DNA of 64,000 nucleotides from Pyrus communis (Eukaryota; Streptophyta; Magnoliopsida; Rosales; Rosaceae): the NCBI RefSeq assembly GCF_963583255.1, contig NC_084811.1:15146088-15210087 (forward strand), written 5' to 3'. The position numbers and the translations under genes are program-made. The first letter of the stretch is position 1, and each line of letters begins with the position of its first letter. Shown here piece by piece: positions 56,993-64,000 of this stretch. The notes beneath the pieces were generated by a model that worked only from the letters and a program-made list of their open reading frames with translations, did not search any database and had not been told where the DNA came from.

Positions 56993-58873
56993 TGATGCGT
57001 GATTTATACGCACACAAATTAAACCCTCTTTTTGACAATTGTAGTATAAGTATAAGTAGGGATCGTTCTGGACCGGGGATTAGGAGGGATTGCAAATCTC
57101 TTGGAAACTGACTCAAAAACGTAAAAACACAAACTAAAACACTATACTAAACTCGAAGAATTCAAAACTAAAAATAAGAAAGATTAAGACTAAGACTTAA
57201 ACGAAATATGGGGGGATTGATTTTGGACGAATTTAAACTAAAATGGATAGATTGTAAAGAAAACAAATTGTAAATATGAAATTGACGGAAATGAATGGAT
57301 GGTATGGCTAGCTAAGGGGTTCATCTCCATACATGTTACACTTGCATAATAAAATGATTTCTAATTGTATTTCAATAAACCATGAATTCTCAACACCCCG
57401 GGTTAATTAGGTCCGCTTAAATTAACCGTCAAGTTTTCCTTAAGTTAATGAATTGGATGATTGCATACGACAACCCAAAGCATTCCTCACAAGTTCCCTA
57501 CATGAATTGCATAATAGAGATACAAGCAAGAATCATTAAGCATCATGAAAACTATAAGTGTTGACGAGGCATTCGTTACTATGATTGCATGAAACTTATG
57601 CCAAGAATTTCGTTTAACGCGATTGTTTATAAGCAACCTCCACTACTTGTGAATATAAGTTCGTAACTATTAGGTGAAACTCACTTATATTCTAGCGTCA
57701 AATTCATGCATGAAAATTAAGCGTTCATTCTTAATAAACATACATAAATAGGTTATCAATCAAACAGTTAAACAAATTGAATTCACAATTTATGAAACGT
57801 AATTAAAAGTAATCAAATCATATTACAAACATAAACATAATTTCGAATCACCCCCAAGCTAAAGGGGGGTTTAGTTCCTCATACAAAACAAAGAGAATTG
57901 AAATTAAACATTGAAATCAAAGAAACGCCTAAACATTCCAACAACTCAAACTTGAATTGTATGAACGTTTAGGCCCTCTTCTCTTCCTCTTTATTGTAGC
58001 ATAAGGTCTAGGGATAATTGGTTTGGGGGATGGAAGTGTGGAATGGAAAAATGGTGTTTGGATTATAAGGGGAGAGATGGGAAGCTCACGGCTAGGGAAG
58101 GGAGAATGTGTTTGTGTATGAAAATGAGATGTGAATTGAATGAATGAATGCAAGGGTATTTATAGGAGTAGTGGAGGGAACATATGGCTATGTCATTTGT
58201 AGGTGAAGTAGGTGGATGTTGTAGGTGAAGTAGGTGGATGTTGTAGGTGAAGTGGATGTTGTAGGTGAAGTAGGTGGATGTTGTAGGTGAAGTAGGTGGA
58301 TGTTGTAGGTGAAGTGGGTGGATGTTGTAGGTGAAGTAGGTGGATGTTGTAGGTGAAGTGGATGTTGTAGGTGAAGTAGGTGGATGTTATGTTAAGTGAT
58401 AAGTGATAAGTGATATGATATGTGGTTATGATATGATAAGTGGTTAAGTGGTGATGATAAGTGATAAGTGATTAAGTGATATGATATGTGGTGATGATAA
58501 GTGATAAGTGCATGTGGGTTAACTAATGAAGGAAATGCATGTGCAATGACAATGTGTTAGAATGGATGTGTGTTATGCATGGCATGATTGGGATTAGGAA
58601 AGGTTTAAATGTCCTAAAACTAAAGAGAACAAGGTTCCAACACTTTGGCTCCAATTAGGTCTTCAATTTCGTCCAACACTTTGGCTTCAAGCATAAGCTA
58701 TCCGTCCTTAGCCCAAAAGTGCTCCAAAAGTCTCCAAAATGCATCTTTTTGCTCCTTTAGCCCTTTGGACCTACAAACACACGAAAATAGCTTAAAGTAC
58801 TAAAATAACTAAAGAAACATAACGTAAATGTACGAGAACAAGCCATTTAAGTCGCATAAATATGCCCCTATCA
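56993..58873 (-). repeat. 3' LTR of E
   Basis: Very similar to the LTR at 1-1654. Minisatellite 58199-58388, reverse TATA box near 58158-58165, one leader palindrome (about 57929-57974). Confidence 0.9.
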
Positions 58874-61380
58874 AATACCCCCACACTTAGCTTTTGCTAG
58901 TCCTCGAGCAAAACAGAAAAACAAAACAAAAAGAACAAAACACAACCTACACCTTCCAACAATCGTATCAGGGACTTCCAATGCACATGACAAGTTAAAA
59001 ATCATTATTCTCACAGATTTGAGCCATCTTTACACTTAAGTACATTCTTAATCATAGTCACCACATACTAGTTCACAATTAAGCAATTAAAACACATTTC
59101 AAATGTAGTAACATGCCTTTAGAGAATTCCCTCAATTTCTTACTAGATGTACTCTCGTTTTTCACACAGATTTTCTGACTACACACCCTACACTAGGTAT
59201 ATGTGAGAAGATTGATGTAAACATGTAGACGAACACTCACATATGTTATAATAAGGAAAGCATTTTCTGGAGTTAATAAGCATGTTTAGATATGATCTCA
59301 TGAATGGAATGCTACTACTTAGACGCGAGAACCAGTGACACCATAAGCTCATACCAAGTTCAAACTCCACAATTGAAATACATAACACTCAATATAGAAG
59401 TTAAAGGGTAGTAACGGGGCTAGGGTATTGGCTAACAATGAAAGGTGAAGGATAAACAAACATTCTTAAAGCAATAGTGAGCAAAGTATTGAATTAGACA
59501 CTTAGAATTCCCTTAAGAACGCAGAAGTCAACTTTGAACACCCAAGGGAAAATCACACAAAACTTAGGGCCATATTCAACTTTTTGGACCCTTTCTTCAA
59601 CCATCAACGCTTGTGAGTTCATTCTTACTTATTTTCACTCCTTTTTTTTTTTTTTTTTTTCTTTTCTTCTTTTTCTTTTGAATCTCAAAACATACATATA
59701 AACGTAAGAACAAACTTTTACTCCCCCACACTCATTTTCTTGCATAATGTAACTCAAAAGGAATTCATTTAAGTCATGCTCACTAAACTTTAAGAACAAG
59801 GGTATAGGAAAGTCCTACTCTAAGCTAGGTAAGGGGTGATGTGGGTAAACAAGGAATAAAGGCAAAACGAGGCTCAACGGGGTTAAAACTTACAACATAT
59901 ACGAAGTATGGGAAGTAAGGCTATTTGGCTATGGTGGTGGTCACTACACAACTTCTTCTTGAATATGTGTTATGCAAATCAATAACATGCTTTGAATGAA
60001 ATGGGCATGAGTTCTAGCATTTGGAACTATATGATGAAACGCCTTCTAAGTAGTAACCAAGCAAAGAATAATGAGATCATGCAACGACTTTAGAAAACAA
60101 GAAATCACAGATTATACTCTCCAAAGAACGTTATAGGCTCAAGTCTCTCAGGGTTGTAGCGTTTGTTTGAGTTCCTTCCTTCAAGCATGTTACAAAAACG
60201 AATTTTTTTCTTTTATGATTGCATGTGAAGTCATACATTATAACCATAACCAAGCATATACCAAGAGTAAATCAAACTTTTCTCTATGTTTATAACTCTT
60301 CCTAACCGTCATGCAATTATAAACCAAATCCTTATCATTGTGTTGGAAGGTACCCTAAGACACAAACACACAAAAACGACTCAAAACACTCTTTTTAGGG
60401 TTTTTAAAACAAGTTTTTCAAATTTTTATGTGATTTCGGAGTTATAAAACAAAACACACTAAAACACTCTAAAACAACTTAAAAACACCTTAAAACAGCA
60501 AGGAACAACATTTGAAGTTATGGGTGATAAAATCCCACGAATTTGCATTAAATATACTTAGTTACCCCCCCATACTTAAATCAAACATTGTCCTCAATGT
60601 TTTAAGCATATGGTTCACACAAAACATAAGTAAACACACAAAAAGCAACTAAACATACTAAACATGGCAGAATGTAATTAACAAAGAGAAGAGTTTAGGG
60701 ACGCAAATCTGGTTATGGAGTGTAAATTCCCTCTTCTCCTTGGTGATTGCATTGAGGCTTTGATCTTTGTGATTCCACAGGCTTACTCTTGAACTGGTTT
60801 CTGCCCATCGTTGATTTTCCTTTGTGCTACTTCTTGAACTGGGCAGCAGGATGGTTCTTTTGGTTTCCCCCGAAGGTCTGAGCTTCCTCCTGTTATCTGT
60901 TTCTTTGTTCAATCTTTGCAGGAGTGGTCCCTTCTCTGGAAGTGTATCAACCGTTGAAGATGACTACTCGAGAGCAACGCTAGGTAAGCAATCAGGAATA
61001 GATTCCAGGCAGTTGGCTCCAGATCGGAAGACTGACTCCAAGTGCCGGCTGATTGCTTCTTTTACTTTGCCATGCAAGTAAGAACAAGGACAAAGAAAAA
61101 GACAGGGAAAGAGCATGATATGAGATATTTTTGCTTTTGACCTTGATGATATGAGATACCTTTGCTTTGAAGAAACGGTGAATGAATCAGCACATGCTTC
61201 AATCCGCCGTTTCCTCCTGGCTCATATGTACTCCAGGCATCTGGTATCATCTTTGGGGAAGAAGAAAGAATTGAGTATTTCGAAAGGCTTTGCTGGGAGT
61301 GCGCCCTCAGAGGTGAGGGAGAGTTGGGCATTTTCTTCAGGTTTGCCCTGCCATAAAAGACGAAGGTCGACATATATAGA
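58874..61380 (-). other. E PPT and 3' UTR, no gene
   Basis: It opens with AATACCCCCACACTTAGC, the reverse PPT (58874-58890). Further reverse PPT-like boxes lie near 59723-59734 and 60565-60577, again about 850 bp apart, with the 20-nt hairpin at about 60585-60604. It is colinear with A3 and A1 throughout. Confidence 0.75.
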
Positions 61381-61919
61381 GATAATATCAAGTGGTGGTA
61401 CTTTTTACCCTTGTCGACAAACGTTTTGATCCCGCAAATCCGGTTTTTTGAAATAGTGGCGCCTCTTCGATCTTTGAATACGCCTCTTCGATTTCTGAGC
61501 AGGCGCCCCTTCGATTTCTGAACGACGCCCCTTCGCTTTCTGAACGACACGTGGTAGTGCAGATGCGGCTCCTTTTGACAAAGCTGCACACGTCTTCTGA
61601 AAAGCAGAGAAAGCGTCGCCGAACTTTGCGCTTTGTCGGCTAAAGATGTGTAGTTGCGATGATGGCCTCCACGTGTTTTCAGCTTTGTCAGAAATCTTTT
61701 GACAAAGTTGAACGCGTCTTCTGAAAAGCAGAGAACGCGTCGCCTAAATTACGCCGGAAATTCCGGCTTTTCGAATTGGTGGACGCGTCGCCTTGGCTTC
61801 TTATAGAGCTATCGATCACCACAACAAACACACTCTGAAGAATTCCCATTCTTGAAAATCGACTCCGGCCCTTTGAGAATTAACTCCATCCACCCCATCT
61901 CTTTGAACACTTTTGAAAA

Positions 61920-62615
61920 ATGGCAAACCCATCGAACCTTAGCTTAGAATTGAGTCTCAGCAGTGATACGGCCGCGCCGCGTCAAGGTAACGTATGGCGC
62001 CCTTCTTTCTTATCTTCTAACGGTCCTCTTTCAGGTGAAGACTCTGTGATGCAGGACGCCACAACAGCTACAATAGTAGCTAGGAACCTCCTTACTCCAA
62101 AAGATAGTAGGCTGCTGTCAGGACGGTCCGATGAGTTGGCCGTTCAAGAATCCCTCGCACTTAGTGTTCAGTGTGCGAGTTCTGTGTCCAACATGGGCCA
62201 ACGCCTGCTTGCCCGCTCCCGTCAGGTGGAATCTTTGATGGCAGAGGTGGAAAGTCTCAAGCAGGAGATCAAACTGCTTAAGTACGAGAATAGAAGTTTG
62301 CACGTGCTTGCCAACAACTATTCGACGGGTATGAAGAGGAAGCTTGATGAACTACAAGAATCCAATGGTCGGATGCAAAGTGACCGTCAAACTGACCGTC
62401 AAAGGCTTGCGGCTTACTTCCAGAGGCACATTTTTCCGGGCTCATCCAGCGTTTGGCCAAGTATTGAGGCCTCTTCTTTGATGCCTCCCGCTCCGATACC
62501 TTCCGCCCCGATGCCTTCCGCCTCGATGCCTTCTGCTCCGATGCCTTCCGCATCTATGCCTCCTGCTTCTAGAGTTTTGCCCAGTAGTGGGGCTTCAAGT
62601 AAACGCCCTTTGTGA
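61920..62615 (+). CDS. aORF protein, E copy
   Basis: It is 231 residues, intact, antisense to E. It reads MANPSNLSLELSLSSDTAAP, coiled coil VESLKQEIKLLKYE, then SDRQTDRQRLAAYFQRHIFPG, where a 12-bp in-frame duplication adds four residues. The tail MPSAP/MPSAS/MPPAS ends RVLPSSGASSKRPL. The in-frame nature of both the duplication and the tail expansions supports translation. The upstream block (61380-61919) has the TATA-like, G-box and CGCG features of the other copies. Confidence 0.75.
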   Translation: MANPSNLSLELSLSSDTAAPRQGNVWRPSFLSSNGPLSGEDSVMQDATTATIVARNLLTPKDSRLLSGRSDELAVQESLALSVQCASSVSNMGQRLLARSRQVESLMAEVESLKQEIKLLKYENRSLHVLANNYSTGMKRKLDELQESNGRMQSDRQTDRQRLAAYFQRHIFPGSSSVWPSIEASSLMPPAPIPSAPMPSASMPSAPMPSASMPPASRVLPSSGASSKRPL

Positions 62616-62634
62616 AGCTCCATCATTCTGCCAT

Positions 62635-62635
<1 letters not shown>

Positions 62636-62678
<43 letters not shown>
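62636..62678. repeat. Poly(T) tract between aORF and gag (E)
   Basis: An uninterrupted T run of about 43 bp following GCCATG; poly(A) in element orientation. Confidence 0.9.
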
Positions 62679-62680
<2 letters not shown>

Positions 62681-62686
62681 ATAAAA

Positions 62687-63866
62687 TCAAACGGCATGGA
62701 ATTGGTCCTTGAATGGAAGGTGATACTTGAAGTGAACCGGCATTGGTTCAAATTCTAAAGTGGGTGGCTGGATCATTAACCACATGTTAGTATAAAAGAA
62801 AATTGAAATTCGGGGAGGCGGCTTACCTGTGTGCTCCAAAATGAACTCCAGAATAAACACCCCTTCGAAAGTTATGACTTGTCCCGTGTCATAAAATCCA
62901 ACTTCCTTGGGAATTGTGGTTTCAAATATGTCCTCTTTGATGCCTTCTACATCTTCTCCAGCCACTACCTTCTCTTGAATCATTCTTCTTGGTGTACAAA
63001 GTCCTTTGAAGAATTCAACACCATCTAAAACTTGCTGTGTTGCACCAAGAATTTGAATAGCATTTTGCACCTTTGGGAAGGCTTCCACGATGTCCTTTTT
63101 ACTCTCTTCTTGGTTGGGAATCAAAAACCTGCTAGGAAAAGGGACATTGGGTGGAATAACATCAGAATAACATGGAATTGGGACGTCCTTACTGGTGGTG
63201 GGTGGTTTAGAGGGCTTAGGGGGCTGCGGCAAGGGTTGTTCTACCCTTGCCGTGTGCATGTCTTCTTCCTCCTCCTCAATTAGCAGCTCTTCATCCACTT
63301 TTAGGCTATGTTTGGACATTTTTAGGTCAGCTCCAACCTCCATAGCACTTCCCAAAGTGATAGCATTATGGATTTCAAAATCTTCCTTCGAGTTTTCAAT
63401 AGTTGAGTTGGAGAGTTCACTTTGCTCTTGAATTTGTTTCATGAACTCCATAATCTGCCCAAATTGCTCGTCCAATTTACCCAACTCCTTGGCTTGATTT
63501 TGTGACCCCTGCGCCAAAGAGGTTAGTAATTGAAAATTTTTATCATTATCCATGGACATACTTGAACTTGATTGGAATTGTTGTGGGGGAGGTTGTGGTG
63601 GCTGCATAGGTGTTGTATTGAACTCCTCATATGGTTGCCAATATGCTTCTTGTTGAGCCTCCTTGGCTTGATTTTGTGACCCCTGCGCCAAAGAATTTAT
63701 TTCATTAAGAATTTGATTATAATCTATTGGCGAACTTGAATTTAATTGAGCATATTGCATATGAAGTTGTGGTGGCTGCATAGGTCTTGAATAGAACTCC
63801 TCATATGGTTGCCAATATGCTTCACGTTGAACTTGTTGATCTTCCCACCATATAGAGTTTGAATGA
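62687..63866 (-). CDS. gag: gag-like ORF of E, 5' end removed by LTR H
   Basis: It is open from the insertion junction (63866) to the stop at 62687, about 393 codons; the usual start codon lies beyond the inserted LTR. It has two QAYWQPYEEF-type repeats and two long Gln/Asn segments (SLAQGSQNQAKE), then the helix LDEQFGQIMEFMKQIQEQ. Next comes KDIVEAFPKVQNAIQILGATQQVLDGVEFFKGLCTPRR, the clearest Athila-like Gag/protease-proximal motif in the window (recalled pattern: FLKxLCTxKR). It closes with TLEFEPMPVHFKYH. Splice-like segment at 62768-62826. It is longer than A2's gag, with extra sequence before the linker, and so represents a less deleted ancestor. Confidence 0.75.
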
Positions 63867-64000
63867 TGATAGGAGCATATTTATGCGACTTAAATGGCTT
63901 GTTCTCGTACATTTACATTATGTTTCTTTAGTTATTTTAGTACTTTAAGCTATTTTCGTGTGTTTGTAGGTCCAAAGGGCTAAAGGAGCAAAAAGATGCA
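63867..64000 (+). repeat. LTR H, A-type, start only
   Basis: It starts TGATAGGAGCATATTTATG and matches the A1 and A2 LTR start through to the window end. It is inserted in E gag; candidate target copy AATGA (63862-63866). Confidence 0.9.

Larger units (their letters stand above)
56993..63866 (-). mobile_element. Element E (reverse, A-type): 3' LTR and most of the interior
   Basis: The left LTR 56993-58873 (1881 bp) starts TGATGCGTG and ends GCCCCTATCA. The interior 58874-63866 has the PPT, 3' UTR, aORF, poly(T) and gag in reverse order, like A3. It is cut inside gag at 63866 by LTR H, so PBS and 5' LTR are outside the window. Candidate left target copy in D is GCATC (56988-56992). Confidence 0.9.

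Overview
The window looks like plant nuclear heterochromatin, most likely from a eudicot. I found no cellular gene, rRNA or tRNA gene, CRISPR array or bacterial feature. Almost every base belongs to nested LTR retrotransposons of the Ty3/gypsy Athila-like type. The lineage call rests on three things: a primer-binding site matching the 3' end of plant tRNA-Asp (TGGCGCCGTTGCCGGGGA), polypurine tracts of the form AAGTGTGGGGG, and pol fragments with Athila-style RT, RNase H and integrase motifs. The resemblance to apple/pear (Rosaceae) repeats is only my recollection and is weak.

Layout, left to right. 1-1654 is a reverse A-type LTR. 1655-21074 is an old pol-bearing element F: a duplicated 3'-UTR piece, RT, RNase H/integrase, 3' UTR and part of its 3' LTR. 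F is interrupted at 4444-16509 by a reverse solo LTR, which itself carries the complete reverse element A3 (6938-15735). 21075-35143 is element C, whose 5' LTR is interrupted by the complete element A1 (22152-30898). 35144-36628 is LTR G. 36629-56992 is reverse LTR D, split by the complete element B (37250-55431), which carries the complete element A2 (44103-53131). 56993-63866 is reverse element E. 63867-64000 is the start of another A-type LTR, H. Target-site duplications read directly from the sequence support A1 (ACCAC), A2 (CAATT), A3 (GCATG), B (GCATG) and the solo LTR (CACGG). On the right the nest reaches six levels: F, C, G, D, B, A2.

The striking unit is a non-autonomous element. 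It has long LTRs (about 1.8-2.0 kb), a sense gag-like ORF or remnant, no pol, and then an ANTISENSE ORF (here aORF) of 223-231 codons. The aORF protein has a Ser/Leu-rich N terminus, a clear leucine-heptad coiled coil and a Met/Pro/Ser/Ala repeat tail. Six copies are present (A1, A2, A3, B, C, E) and all are open end to end, although the gag and pol reading frames nearby are often broken. Its 5' flank carries TATA-like boxes, G-boxes and ~50-bp direct repeats. The same aORF block sits inside elements with unrelated LTRs (A-type and B-type), so it moves as a cassette. F looks like a decayed relative of the autonomous partner that would supply RT and integrase, because its 3' UTR and PPT region match those of the non-autonomous elements.

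Other recurring structures are a three-step ladder of PPT-like G-runs about 850 bp apart in the 3' UTR, a perfect 8-bp hairpin just before the first of these, a 46-nt near-palindrome in the LTR leader, a second LTR hairpin showing a compensatory base change, and a 22/18-bp minisatellite whose copy number fully explains the length differences between paired LTRs.
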